A stretch of 64,000 bases of DNA. Origin: Campanula takesimana. Lineage: Eukaryota > Streptophyta > Magnoliopsida > Asterales > Campanulaceae. Shown in pieces: positions 34,291 through 46,012 of the stretch (the first letter of the stretch is position 1; each line of letters opens with the position of its first letter). Under the pieces are notes generated by a model. It was not told the DNA's origin, did no database searches, and saw only the letters and a list, made by a program, of their open reading frames with translations. The position numbers and the translations under genes are program-made. The stretch lies in contig JAOWBW010000086.1 in NCBI GenBank assembly GCA_026119855.1, positions 1,702,407 to 1,766,406 on the forward strand, written 5' to 3'.

Positions 34291-36209
34291 TGTAAGATAC
34301 CTACAGGAAACACAAGTGATCAAACACGGCACTTTATGTTCAAATGTAAAATGGAGTCGCCACGTTAATTTAATTTTAAACCTAAATTTAACGAAAAATG
34401 TTAGAGAAAGTGAGTTCGGAGGTCACGTTACGTCTTGGGAAGAACTTATCGCGGTTCACCCAAGATGCCTCAGAAAAAACCGAGTCTCCCTAAGTTTGTT
34501 GACCAAAAAATGTGCAAGTGTGTGTGTGTGTGTATTTTGAAAATGGGAGAAACCGCTTTGTTTTTAGAAGGTGATTTTGGAAATAAAATGTGGGCATGTT
34601 AATGCCCCTTTTTTGATGATTTTAATAAAAGAGATAAACTACCCAAGTAAAATAAGATATTCTTAGGGACGGACTTTTACTTAGCCATGGAAAAGACTAG
34701 CAAAGTCAAGAAGGACAATCTAGCAATAATACCTTTTACTTGAATAGAACCACAATTTAGATGAATAGGGATTAAGACCCTATCATCTAAATTAGGTTAA
34801 TCTCTACAATATTTGGGATAGATGAACTTTTAATATATATATATATAGAGAGAGAGAGATTAAAACAAATAAATGTACAAGGCTCTCTCCAAGATGTGCA
34901 ATGGATCACCAAGTCAAAATTAAAGACATAAATGTAAATGACATAAATGTAAATAACATAAATGTAAAATGACATAAATGTAAAATGACATAAATCTAAA
35001 TGGCATAAATATAACAAATACTCCTCTCCACTTAGTTCATCATTTTAATACACTACAAAAGTGTAAGATGAAACCATTGGGATCATGGAAGTATTTGGGT
35101 CCAATCATATATATAAAGACTACATTTTTGTAAGCATAAAAATAAACAAAGCCAATATTCAACAAGAACAATTTAAAGATGACAATAAAATAAAGATTTA
35201 ATTCTTAAGCAACTTTGAGGTAAACCTTTAATTGATTGACCCAAGTTTGCTTCTTTTCTTCTTTACTTAGAGATCTTGGACTCTAAGATTTCACTTAACA
35301 TGGATGAATCATTGTGTATTTTTTATTAAATAGGACTAAAGTTAAGAGGGATACTACTCTTGGTAGTTCTTCACCATTATCCAAACTAAACCACCATCTT
35401 TCACAAAGAAAATTACTTCATTTTAGGAGAGAAGAAAATTTTAGAGAGTAACTTTAGGGGAGCATTCTCCTTAAATGAGAGAGGATGAGCTCTCTATTTA
35501 TAGGAGGGATTAGGGGCTTGTTTGTAACTTAAAAGTTACATTTTGGTCCCTCAACTATTGCCTTTTTACTTGCTTAGGGGCTAAGCAAATGAGATATTTT
35601 TTTATCACAAAATGGGTGGAAATTGGGTCATTTTTTGTCACAAAAAGGGTTGAAATTGGATCATTTTTATGCACAAAATGGGGCATTTTTGGTTATGAAA
35701 TAGGCTGAGAATTGATTTTCCAAAAAGGGGTGTGTGGGTGACACAAGTAAGGTGAAGGGCCAATGGGGGAGTGCCACGTGAGGGCTGTGAGGGTGAGGGA
35801 GACAATGGGAGGTGACCGACCAATCAGGAGTGAGGAGGTGGCGGGCTCGGTCGGGCGCATGAGGCTCACGCGGGGACAAGCCGGCTCCTTCGGGCGAATC
35901 ACGAGCGGTCACGTGGCGGCTGTCGGCTGGCTTGGTCGGGCTTTTTGAGAAAGCGCACCTCATATATGCGACCGTCCCTCCCTTGGTCGAATTTTTGGAA
36001 ATTCCCACAAAGTCCTTTTGGGCTTATTGGGGAATAAATCCATGGTCCTGGATTTTAAAAATTACCAGAAAGTTCCTCCCTTTCTGAAATATTTAATTAA
36101 TGCCTAAAATACCCTTTGAACATTATAATGACCCAATTAAGTCCCAAATTAGCCCTTAACTCCTTAATTTGATTATTTGAGAATAGTAATCTGGATCGGG
36201 GTACTTACA
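34291..36209 (-). repeat. 3' LTR of T3
   Basis: 1919 bp, on the plus strand TGTAAGATAC to GTACTTACA. It includes a GT microsatellite near 34516, an AT/GA microsatellite near 34833-34858, and repeated acataaatgtaaa phrases. The PBS echo lies at 34353-34363. It carries about 50 bases (34602-34652) absent from the other LTR. Confidence 0.9.
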
Positions 36210-36224
36210 GAGCCCCACGGTAAC
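36210..36224 (-). promoter_or_regulatory. Polypurine tract of T3
   Basis: On the minus strand ACCGTGGGGCTC directly precedes the LTR, like the GAGGGGCTC of T1. Confidence 0.65.
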
Positions 36225-36323
36225 AACGCTTTTGGAGAAAGCGGGGTTGTCGATAAGAGAAAGAATCTCGATCCGATGAACTACCAAGATGGGTGAGAAG
36301 GTGACCGAGGTGGTCAAGTGGCT

Positions 36324-36387
36324 GGACCTTTATCTGTAAAGGATTCCTATGTATCCCTATCCGAGGGAATCAATCCGGTCGTAGTTC
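36324..36387 (-). other. CTACG structured-RNA motif, copy 9 (type B, T3)
   Basis: Minus strand GAACTACGACC. CTACG faces CATAG (4 of 5 pairs). Inner stem CCCT/AGGG. Second hairpin CCTTT/AAAGG. GACC faces GGTC. It ends about 115 bases from the 3' LTR, as in T2. Confidence 0.6.
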
Positions 36388-36413
36388 TGGGGATGGCGAG
36401 AAACTTTAAGGCT

Positions 36414-37250
36414 ACTCAAACCTATAAGTGACCATTAAGGTCGGGTGAGGAACTTGGCGTCTCAAACCTAAAGGTGACCGTTAAGGTCGGGCAAGGAACT
36501 TGGCGTCTCAAACCTAAGGGTGACCGTTAAGGTCGGGCGAGGAACTTGGTGTCTCAAACCTAAGGGTGACCGTTAAGGTCGGGCGAGGAACTTGGTGTCT
36601 CAAACCTAAGTGTGACCATTAAGGTCGGGCGAGGAACTTTGCGTCTCAAACCTAAGTGTGACCGTTAAGGTCGAGCGAGGAACTTGGCATCTTAAACCTA
36701 AGGGTGACCGTTAAGGTCGGGTGAGGAAATTGGTGTCTCAAACCTAACCGTTAAGGTCGGGTGTGGAACTTGGCGTCTCAAACCTAAGGGTGACCGTAAA
36801 GGTTGGGTGAGGAACTTGGCGTCTCAAACCTAAGGGTGACCATTAAGGTCGGGTGAGGAACTTGGCGTCTCAAACCTAAGGGTGACCATTAAAGTCGGGC
36901 GAGGAACTTGGCATCTCAAACTATGGGTGACCGTTAAGGTCGGGCGAGGAACTTGGCGTCTCAAACCTATGGGTGACCGTTAAGGTCGGGCGAGGAACTT
37001 GGCATCTCAAACCTAAGGGTGACCGTTAAGGTCGGGCAAGGAACTTGGCGTCTCAAACCTAAGGGTGACGGTTAAAGTCGGGTGAGGAACTTGGCATCTC
37101 AAACCTAAGGGTGACCGTTAAGGTCGGGCGAGGAACTTGGCGTCTCAAACCTAAGGGTGACCGTTAAGGTCGGGCGAGGAACTTGGCATCTCAAACCTAA
37201 AGGTGACCGTTAAGGTCGGGCGAGGAACTTGGCGTCTCAAACCTAAGGGT
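36414..37250 (-). repeat. 46-bp tandem array in T3
   Basis: About 18 copies of a 46-bp unit with cores CTCAAACCTAAGGGTGACCG and TTAAGGTCGGGCGAGGAACT. Copies differ by a few bases and one is shortened (near 36745). Non-coding. Confidence 0.95.
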
Positions 37251-37257
37251 TTTGTGA

Positions 37258-37505
37258 TGGTGGCCTAACCGAAGGGGGATATTTGTCATCCTCTCCTAAA
37301 ACGTAGGGGAATATCTATCATTCTCTCCTAAGACATAGGGGAATATCTGTCATTCTCTCCTAAAACGTAGGGGAATATATGTTATTCTCTCCTAAGGGCG
37401 TAGGGGAATATCTGTCATTCTCTCCTAAAAATGGTTTTGGTAGGTGGATATCTGTCATCCTCTCCTAATCCTAGGTGGATATATGTCATCCTATCCTAGA
37501 AATGA
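37258..37505 (-). repeat. 32-bp tandem array in T3
   Basis: Units of the type CCTAAAACGTAGGGGAATAT followed by ctgtcattctct, about five clear copies and two or three degenerate ones. Confidence 0.85.
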
Positions 37506-37604
37506 TTTTGCCTGGACTTGACTCTCATTTGCTCAAGGTTGGGATTTGGTCAACTTGACTCTACCGGGGTGGGTTGACTAAAGGATGGTCTTGACTCTTA
37601 TTTG

Positions 37605-38335
37605 GACTGTTGAGACGAAGGTTTCAACTTACAATGACCACTCTGGGTCAAGGCTTGGGTCAACTCCATCTTTGGGGAGTTTGACGGCAAAACTGGTCTT
37701 ACGTCCGACTAAGGACTACCAGGGACAAAGGCTTCAACCTAAAATGACCACTCTGGGTCAAGGCTCGACTTGGGTCCACTCCATCTTTGAGGAGTTGGAC
37801 GAGAAAACTGGCCTTACGTCCGACTAAGGACTGCCGGGGACAAAGGCTTCAACCTAAAATGACCACTCTAGGTCTTAGGTCCACTCCATCTTTGGGGAGT
37901 TGGATGGGGAAAACTGGTCTTACGTCCGACTAAGGACTACCAGGGACAAAGGCTTTAACCTAAAATGACCACTCTGGGTCGAGGCTTGACTTGGTTCAAC
38001 TCCATCTTTGGGGAGTTTGATGGGAAAACTGGTCTTACGTCCGACTAAGACTGTCGGGGACAAAGGCTTCAACCTAAAATGACCACTCTGGGTCTAGGCT
38101 CGACTTGGGTCCACTCCATCTTTGGGAGTTTGACGGGAAAACTGGTTTTACGTCCGACTAAGGACTGCCGGGAATAAAGGTTTTAACCTAAAACGACCAC
38201 TCTGGGTCAAGGCTTGGGTCAACTCCATCTTTGGGGAGTTTGACGAGAAAACTGGTCTTACATCCGACTAAGGGCTGCTGGGGACAAAGGCTTTAACCTA
38301 AAATGACCACTCTGGGTCACGGCTTGGGTTGGTCA
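37605..38335 (-). repeat. 110-118-bp tandem array in T3
   Basis: About seven copies. Each contains AAATGACCACTCTGGGTC, ACTCCATCTTTGGGGAGTT and CTTACGTCCGACTAAGGACT. The inner CTCCATCTTTGGGGAG can form a small hairpin. Confidence 0.9.
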
Positions 38336-38654
38336 ACACTACTCTACGGGATTGTTGAGTCATTTTCTTGACACCGGGGAAGAGCCTAGGGGCGACCTTT
38401 AAGACACATTGTGGACGAAAAAGTCCAAGACTTTGGAAAAATCATTTTGAGGGGCGATCAAAAGCATTTTGCTTGAAACATTGTTTTTTGATAAACGATG
38501 CCAAATGGGCAAATTTGGAAATGCTTATTTCCAAAGGCAAATCTTTTAACGAAGCATGTTAGTCAAATTTTTTATTTTAACTTAACCGTGAGGTTTGTTA
38601 TGCATAAAGTCCTTTGGATTTTGTCCATTCGTCGAAAGTAGTAGGAAATCCATT

Positions 38655-38830
38655 TGCCGCTGATGTAGGAACAGCCCCAATGTCTTCTTTGTCACTGATG
38701 TTGGGGTAGCCCCATGTCCTTGTTGTCGTTGATGTCGGGGTAGCCCCATGTCCTCGTTGTCGTTGATGTCGGGGTAGCCCCATGTTCTTGTTGTCATTGA
38801 TGTGGAGGTATCCCCAATGTCGTCCTTCGA
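38655..38830 (-). repeat. 34-bp tandem array in T3
   Basis: Four to five copies of GATGTCGGGGTAGCCCCATG plus tcctcgttgtcgtt. GGGGTAGCCCC is itself a near-perfect inverted repeat. Confidence 0.85.
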
Positions 38831-38921
38831 CCTTTGGTGTTGACGTGGACCCGTTGTCGTCTTTCGACCTTTGATGATGTTAGGAACCCATCCCTTTTTC
38901 ATGACGCATCCTTTCTTTTGC

Positions 38922-38951
38922 CTAGGTTGTCCTTGCGGGTTTTCAACCTAG
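38922..38951 (-). other. GNRA-hairpin family, copy 3 (T3)
   Basis: Minus strand: outer stem CTAGGTTG/CAACCTAG (8 perfect pairs), AAAA bulge, inner CCC-GCAA-GGA with a GNRA loop and one mismatch. GCAAAA follows. Confidence 0.7.
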
Positions 38952-38996
38952 CGGGCATCTCTTTTTGCGTCTTTTATGGCACACCCTGTTTTTTGC

Positions 38997-39026
38997 CTAG
39001 GCCTCCCTTACGGGTTTTTGACCCAG
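38997..39026 (-). other. GNRA-hairpin family, copy 4 (T3)
   Basis: Minus strand: outer stem CTGGGTC/GGCCTAG (7 pairs, two G-U), AAAAA bulge, CCC-GTAA-GGG with a GNRA loop. GCAAAA follows. The stem sequence differs from copy 3 but pairing is kept. Confidence 0.75.
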
Positions 39027-39510
39027 TGGGCTACTTTTTTGGTGCCTTTCTTTTTTTTCTTTTTTTTTATGAGTGATCCAGCCGACTCGATAGAACGGGG
39101 ACTTTTAAACATGCAAGGGCAATTTTATTTGGGAAAGAGTCCCTTTATGTTGGTGAGCTCTTTGAGAAATGTATCATGAAATGGGAGGAAGCCCTTGCTT
39201 GACAGAACATAAGTGTTTATCTCTTTCCTAAGATGTAGAGGAGAAGACTTGTCGAGACATTTGAAATTTGCCTTAGTTAATATCATCAAAATGATTGCTT
39301 GAATGGACCATGTTTATTATTAAGTCAAGATTATAAAAAGCAATTATCCTTAACATGTATAAATGTCGTGATCAGTTGAGATTAAGATTCGATCAATGGC
39401 AAGATCGGAAGAAAAAGGTGTGTCTGGGAAATCGGTCATTGATGGGACCGAGGGAAGAGAACTTGGTCATTTTGAGAGGACCACGGTTTGATGGTTTTGT
39501 TTCATGTTGT
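39027..39510 (-). other. T3 non-coding spacer
   Basis: No gene seen between the hairpin pair and the type A folded RNA. Confidence 0.5.
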
Positions 39511-39571
39511 GACCGGACCCGAAGGTTGCCTACGTTCCCCTTGATTTTTGGAGCTCAGGTAGCCGTAGTTC
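39511..39571 (-). other. CTACG structured-RNA motif, copy 6 (type A, T3)
   Basis: Minus strand: CTACG/CGTAG, inner stem CTCC/GGGG, second hairpin ACC-TTCG-GGT with a UUCG tetraloop, right element GGTC facing TACC/ACCT. It follows gag by 1.7 kb. Confidence 0.65.
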
Positions 39572-41250
39572 GTCCTTGGATTGTCTTTTGCTCGAGTTGG
39601 TGTCCTTTTGAAGGATGTTGTTGCTTTGCTGATGTAGATCGTTTTGCTTCGCGGTGAACTCCTCTGGATGTTCTTTGAGGTGGATTTTTGCAGTGAACTT
39701 GGTGAGCTTTTGAGGCAGACTTCCTCTTCGCATATATTCATTTCCTTTCCCTCTTTCGATATATTCATTTCCTTTTCCTCTTCTCATTCCTTTTTTTTTA
39801 CGGAGAGGGGAAACATTAGCCCCAACTTGCTATCTTGGACATTGGCTCATTTGTAGCCCCTTGGTGGAATGTCAGTCACTTCTCGCTTTGACTTCAAGGA
39901 TCCGGAAAGTCCTTTGCTCGGTTGCGCACGTGCGATCACAGCAACAACATACTTTCCTTTTCATTATCTTGGGATGCCTTTGATGTGCATCAAGAATTTG
40001 TATGGGAAAGGTGTATCGGGAAATATGTATCGGGGATGTGTATAGAGGAAGGCTTGCCATTAATTGTTTCTTCATGCCAATTGATCACAACATTTATTCA
40101 CATCAAGATTAATTGTTTGCATTTAGCATTTTCATTTGTGTTAGGTCCATTCGTCCTTAATGAGTCGTCATTGACTAGTATGCTTAGAAGTCAATTCATC
40201 ATTTTGGGGATGTAGCAATCAATTGATAATAACAAGCAAGGCAATTTCAAAAGTGAATGTATATTGCAAATAATGTCTCAAGTCTAGAGAGAATAGAAGG
40301 AAAATGACTCTTTTATTTAGATAACTTTATACATACATGTCCCAAGTGCGGACTTTTGTGAAAATAAAAAGACGCAGTCCGGGATGGATTTTGGTGAATG
40401 TCTAGATCCTACGAGGCTAGAAGACTCTATTTTTTTTATTTTTATTTTTTTAAGGGATGGTCTCCCATGAAGCACGATGATCCATTTTCTTCCTCAATTG
40501 TTGGAGGGGTTTTCGGCGGCATATTCCATGTCTTCCACGGGGAACTCGGGTTCCATGTCGTCGGGAAAGTTGTCGCGAGGTCTCCATTTGGCTTGGCGTT
40601 GTAATTTCCGGATCGTCTACTCATGAGTTGGGAGTTTGCTTTGGCCATCTCCTTTTGGTGATTTTCTTTTAAATTTGATGTAGCCGCTTTTGGGCTTCCA
40701 AAGCACGGGCCTCTCCTTGTAGACAGTGTTCCAACCTTCTGATCTTGTTGTGGATGGTTGTCTCGGACGCCAATTCAGATGTGGGGTCCTTGGTCAATGT
40801 TTCCAATGGACAGAACCACGGAGGACTTTAGCATTTTAAACCTCAAGGTTAAATTATAACCGGGATTTGAGAAGAACGCTTCATTAGCGGATTGACCTTT
40901 TAAAAAAAAACTTGACCTTTTATTTTAAGAAAACTTGATCTCCATTTTATTTTTTAGGAAAAACTTGATCATTTATTTTAAGAAAACTTGATCTCCATTT
41001 TTTTAAGACACATTTTTGCTTTAAGTGAAAGACTCACACACATTTTTTATGTAAACTTTTGATAAGGCAATAATAATAATAATCTTATTAAGAAAACTGA
41101 CAATGGATACAGAATGGTCACCACATGGCATCAACCGGGGAGTCAAGACTCTATCTAAACCTAACAGACATCTTAACTGACTTTTCTTAAGAGCTTATCA
41201 CACATCCTAGCAATGGACTCTGACTTTTCCTAAGGGGAGATTGGCTTTTC
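39572..41250 (-). other. T3 non-coding region after gag
   Basis: No supported gene. Short open frames look random. A direct repeat cttttcctaaggggag lies near 41223-41260. Confidence 0.5.
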
Positions 41251-42936
41251 CTAAGGGGAGGTTAATGGAAGAGGTTTTGAAACTTTGTCCTCTGCTATGG
41301 CGACCACAACACCATTCATTTCCCAACCCGGGACATTTAGCCCTTCAGACATTTTCTGTGCCACTGACCCTTTCCAAACGCCTTCCGCCATTTCGGCTTT
41401 GCTGATTTTAGGAACCTCCATCTTAGATACTGATTTTGTCAACTTTTCCAAAACAGGCTTTCCCACTTCGGGATTAACAACTTCATCAATCATTTTCCTT
41501 GGGTCAGACACCACTCCATTTTTCCTTCTCATCAAACACCAGGGTTCTGAACTCGAGGGAGGTCACGGGATTGGATTCCGTGAATTCAAGCATGTTGACA
41601 CTCGAGTTATTAGATGTGTCGGGGGCGTGGGGGCATTCAAGCTTTCCCTTCTCAATTAGCTTCAAGATGATGCGTTTTATGGCGGTGCAGTCATTGGTGT
41701 CATGGCTATGGTAGTTGTGAAAGGCACACCTTTTAGTCTTGTCGCGGCGTTTTTCAGGATTCTTTGGCCGGCAATCTTCGAGGGGCCACATGAGGCCTTG
41801 TTTGACTAGTCCTTCAAACACTTTGCTTATGGGCATTCCGAAATCCTCAAACTTTGTGACATGGGGCTTGGCTCGGTATTTGGCTTTTCTTTCATTGTTG
41901 ACCGGAGCATGGTGGGGATGAGAAGCACCGCTACTCAATGCAAAGGGGTACCCATCGAGTGTCCTTTCAAAGTTAGCTTCCATTTTCTTTTTATTTCCCA
42001 ATAACTTACCCGACTGAGGTGCAACATGTGTATTCTGTGGAAGTGCATGGGTGTAGGCATACCCATAACCTTGGTTTCTTACAGGAATATACATCAGAGG
42101 CATGCAAGGAACTTGTGGTCCAAAAGGTATTAGATTGCGGAAATGGTACGGGTCACCCCGGAATCTTATTGGGAAATCCTGTGGAGGCAAGTTGGCGACG
42201 CCTGGTCGGTATCCATATATGGTGCAAACTGTGACTAAGTTCCAGGGATTTGGTTTATGGTATTAAACCAAGAGGGGATACGATTGAGAAGGTGTTGTGA
42301 GTATGATGCTCGAGGCATAACTAGTGCGAACGGCAGTTTACGGGCATGAGTAGATTGTGCTTGGGGTTTTATAAGAGGCGTCCCATGGGAGATGTTGGAT
42401 TTGGGATGAGGCGGAGTGAGAGGCAAGTTTTGGATGTCGGTGTGTTGGGGAAAAGAGAAGGGGGTCTTGGTATTTTTGTCAGATTGAGGAGGTGATGTTT
42501 GGTTGCAATTCAGAGGCTGGGTGGCTTCTAGCTCTTCTTTGTGGTTGGTAACTTTGATGGAGGGCCCATCAATTTGAAACAGAGCTGTAACACCTCTTTG
42601 TCTCGTCGACTCATCAGACGGAGTTTGCGTTTCTTTGTGGTTTTCTGTTATGACTTCTTTCTCGGCCCCGAAGGCTTCCAGAACTTGGAGCAACTCTTCT
42701 TTCGTTGGGCTATCCGGATTACCCGCGACGTCATTTCCCAAGCTACTATCCATTGAAGTGGTCTTTTCGAGGTACTGGGTCAGAGAAGTTGTGGTGACCG
42801 GGGAACTTTCTGACTCCACACGCACGAGGCGGCGACATGATGTTCTCTTCCACTTCATCCGAGCTACGGGAGGAGGAAAAGAAGGGTAATTCAGGCTCTG
42901 GTAGACATTGGGTGAATGCTTGGGATAAAAACGCAC
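41251..42936 (-). pseudogene. gag: T3 gag-like gene with CHHC knuckle
   Basis: About 560 residues read across two frame changes (near 42200 and 41520). The start is uncertain: no ATG at 42936, first good ATG at 42858. The N-terminal third is Ser/Thr/Pro-rich. The middle contains DFGMPISKVFEGLVKQGL, then the knuckle CAFHNYHSHDTNDC (C-x2-H-x4-H-x4-C), and the tail is Lys/Val-rich. The knuckle and surrounding charged helix relate it to the T1 and T2 gags. No pol follows. A type A folded RNA sits just upstream of the start. Confidence 0.65.
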
Positions 42937-42967
42937 GTATCTTAGAATCCTTTATTTTGAGATATTT

Positions 42968-43048
42968 GACCGGGCCGAAGTTGCCTACGTTTCCCTCACC
43001 ACGAAGGAGGGGGTCCCACGCAATGAGAGGCTCAGGTCACCGTAGTTC
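42968..43048 (-). other. CTACG structured-RNA motif, copy 7 (type A, T3, upstream of gag)
   Basis: Minus strand: CTACG/CGTAG, inner stem CCTC/GAGG with an extra internal insert, GACC facing GGTC. The second hairpin is not clear in this copy. It ends 30-110 bases before the gag start, so it would lie in the gag 5' leader. Confidence 0.6.
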
Positions 43049-43097
43049 GAACGGGTTTAGAATTTTAAGAGGAAAAGACGAACATGACTGACTTCTT

Positions 43098-44130
43098 TGA
43101 GGATAACAGGGATCCATCCAAGGACTTGGCTGACTTCTTGAAGGATAACGGGGGTCCATCCAAGGACTTGGCTGACTTCTTAGAGGATAACGGGGATCCA
43201 TCCAAGGATTTGACTGACTTCCTAGGGGACTATTCCTAAGGACTTAACAGGAGCTTAAGAAACTAATCCTAAGGCTTGACGAGATCTTGGAGAATAAGAG
43301 GGATCCATCCAAGGATTCGACTGGCTTCTTGGAGGATAAAAGGGGTCCATCTAAGGACTTGGCTGACTTCTTGGAGGATAACGGGGATTCATCTAAGGGT
43401 TTGACTAATTTCTTGGAGGATAACAGGGACCCATCCAGGGACTTGATTGGCCTTCCTAGGGGACTATTCCTAGGGATATAACGGGAATCTCAACGGGGAC
43501 CTAGGAGGATAACGGGGATCCGTCCAAAGGCTTGACTGACTTCTTTGAAGGATAACGCGGATCCGTCCAAGGACTTGGCTGACTTCTTGGAGGATAACGG
43601 GGATCCGTCCAAGGACTTGACTGATTTCTTGGAGGATAACGAGGATCCATCCAAGGGTTTGACTAATTTCTCGGAGGATAACAGGGACCCATCCAAGGAC
43701 TTGATTGGCCTTCCTAGGGGACTATTCCTAGGGATTTAATGGGAATATCAACGGGGACCTAGGAGGATAACGGGGATCCGTCCAAAGGCTTAACTGATTT
43801 CTTTGGAAGATAACGGGGATCCGTCCAAGGACCTAGCTGGCTTCTTGGAGAATAACAGGGAACCATCCAAGGGTTTGACTAACTTCTCGGAGGATAACAG
43901 GGACCCATCCAAGGACTTGATTGGCCTTCCTAGGGGACTATTCCTATGGATTTAACGGGAATCTCAACGGGGACCTAGGAGGATAACGGGGATCCGTCCA
44001 AAGGCTTGACTGGCTTTTTGGAGGATAATGGGGATCCATCCAAGGGTTTGATTGACTTCTTAGGGGACTAATCCAAGGGGCTTAACGGAGATCTTGGAGG
44101 ATAACGGGGATCCATCTAAAGACTTAACTA
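43098..44130 (-). repeat. 42-bp tandem array with higher-order structure, T3 leader
   Basis: The basic unit is 42 bp (GAGGATAACGGGGATCCATC plus caaggacttggctgacttcttg), 14 codons, so frames stay open through it. Blocks of three to five units are separated by a ccttcctaggggactattcc spacer. The phrase aacggggacctaggagg recurs at 43493, 43753 and 43971. Confidence 0.9.
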
Positions 44131-44641
44131 AATGACGCTTGTTAATGAAAGAATGCAATGTGTCAAAGACGAGAAGCAAAAACAGGGCAAATTCATGCAA
44201 GGTGCAATCAATTATCCGCTCAAGTTTCCTTAAAACGCATTTTTATTCCTAGATGGTTGGAAAATATTTCTCTTCTTTTTCGCAACCATTCTAAAACCTG
44301 GATCAGTGGAGGCCATCACTACGCCTATAAACCTCTCGTTTTTCAACTGCACTGCACACTCCCAAGGACGGACTATCCTGAGTGACGGTATTATAGGGCA
44401 CGCGGCTTCCACCAACCAAAAAAACCAAACCTAGGGTCTAGTGCATCACAAAGTTCCAATGCACGGGCCATTCTTATCATAGTTAAGCCCCGGTTGAGGT
44501 CAAGATTGACTTAACGCTTCAACGAATTTCCGGCATGACCTCATTTTAATGAGGGATCTCGGACCTTAACCCTGGGCTTAAGGATGATTAGGATGGGCCA
44601 AACAATAGAGATTAATGACACGGTGTCATCCTATCGCTAAT
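44131..44641 (-). other. T3 leader remainder left of Athila
   Basis: No gene seen. The last five bases (ctaat, 44637-44641) are the Athila target-site duplication. Confidence 0.6.
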
Positions 44642-45997
44642 TGATGGATAAATTTCCAAGTAATAAATACCTAGCAAGCGCACTAGTTACCGTAGTAGTA
44701 ACGCGCGAAAGCGAGGGTCGATCCCACAGAGACTTGTAGGAAAAACAAGTTTATTTAATTAGTGTAAACGAACCAAGGGGGTTTTTGATTGATTTTGATT
44801 AAACTAAATTAACTACTAAACAATGAAAATAAATTACTGAATTAAAGATCACTAAGCAAACAAAGATTTAATTCAAGATTACGAAGATTCACAGATTGGG
44901 GTTCACAACTATCTCCTCTCTATGCTATTTTATTAAAAAGATTATTAAACTTGTTCAAGAAATCGTTCACTTATTTAAGAGTTGGGACGGTCTGGTCACC
45001 GGATTGCAACCCTATTATTATCTCTATGTGAAATATTCCGCTAGGTCAACAACACACAAAAACAATTTATTAAGTTCTTAAGAACACTTGATCTTAAATT
45101 CTTTTGATTTCCGCTAGGTCCTCAATTAAATTTAATCACAAGAATATGATTCAATATATAAATTATCCACGCTAGTGCAACAATCTAAACCAAGATGATT
45201 TAAAGACCAAGAATATCAAGTCATATTAATGAAATCTTTAAATTAATTAAGTTCTATTCTTATGAACAAGAACAAGATTAATATTTAATTAAGCCCAATT
45301 TAGCATAGAGATTTGATAGTTATTACTCCCAATCCATGAACAATAAAATTAGCTACTCATCGACATAGCAATAAATACAAGAATATAATTAAAAATCATA
45401 AACCTGGATAAACACTTGATGATGAATAATCTCCCAAATCTTGTTTACAATCTTCCCCACTTAAGAAAACCTAAAACAAAGCATAAAAAAAACTAAAGGC
45501 TGCAGTCTACTATTTATACAGAGAGAAAACTAGGGCCAAAAATAGGGAAAATAGGGTTAAAACCCGTCTGGCAAAGGAAACCCGAAAATCTGTACGGAGA
45601 GAGCGAGCGGGCACCTGGTAGTACCCAGGCGGGCGCTCATTTGCCCAGAAACTTTGGTTTTTTCAGATTTCCTAATGAGCGGGCGCCTGGTGTTTGGCGA
45701 GCGGGCGCCTGGTGTGCTTTTCTGACTTTCTTTATCTTTTCTTCTTTTCTTCACCTCCTTGAATAGGTTGACCTTTGACTTTGACTCGATCAATTCTTGG
45801 TCTTCAATCCTTTAAATCTCTAAGACTTCGTAATACATCACATTACACTAAAAAGTGTCTTAAAACACACATAATCTCACAAAGTTCCTCAAACACAAAT
45901 AAACCAAAATAATATTAAACTATTCTAAATTACATCAAAAAGTCAATAAAATGAGAACGAAAATGTAGAGATAACATATAATAAAATCGATCCATCA
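44642..45997 (-). repeat. 3' LTR of Athila
   Basis: TGATGGATAAA to CGATCCATCA on the plus strand. It includes a GCGGGCGCCTGGTG duplication near 45675-45715 that is single in the other LTR. Confidence 0.92.
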
Positions 45998-46012
45998 AAT
46001 TCCCCCACGCTT
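45998..46012 (-). promoter_or_regulatory. Polypurine tract of Athila
   Basis: Minus strand AAGCGTGGGGGAATT directly precedes the LTR, the usual Athila form. Confidence 0.85.

Noticed and set aside
35638..36008. Minus-strand open frames in the T3 LTR, also at 58172-58661
   Set aside because: Overlapping frames in both LTR copies with no domain; explained by GC-rich LTR sequence.
36414..37250. CRISPR-like regular repeat array
   Set aside because: Units are contiguous 46-bp tandem repeats with no unique spacers, inside a plant retrotransposon.
38582..38902. His/Gln/Gly-rich repeat protein
   Set aside because: The 34-bp repeat shifts frame each unit, so the peptide changes from unit to unit; a product of the tandem array.
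36210..41250. Hidden pol gene of T3
   Set aside because: Searched both strands for protease, RT, RNase H and integrase motifs; none found, only tandem arrays and folded RNA motifs.
44131..44420. Short plus-strand open frame near 44158
   Set aside because: No domain, in T3 leader sequence, and not supported by any start context.
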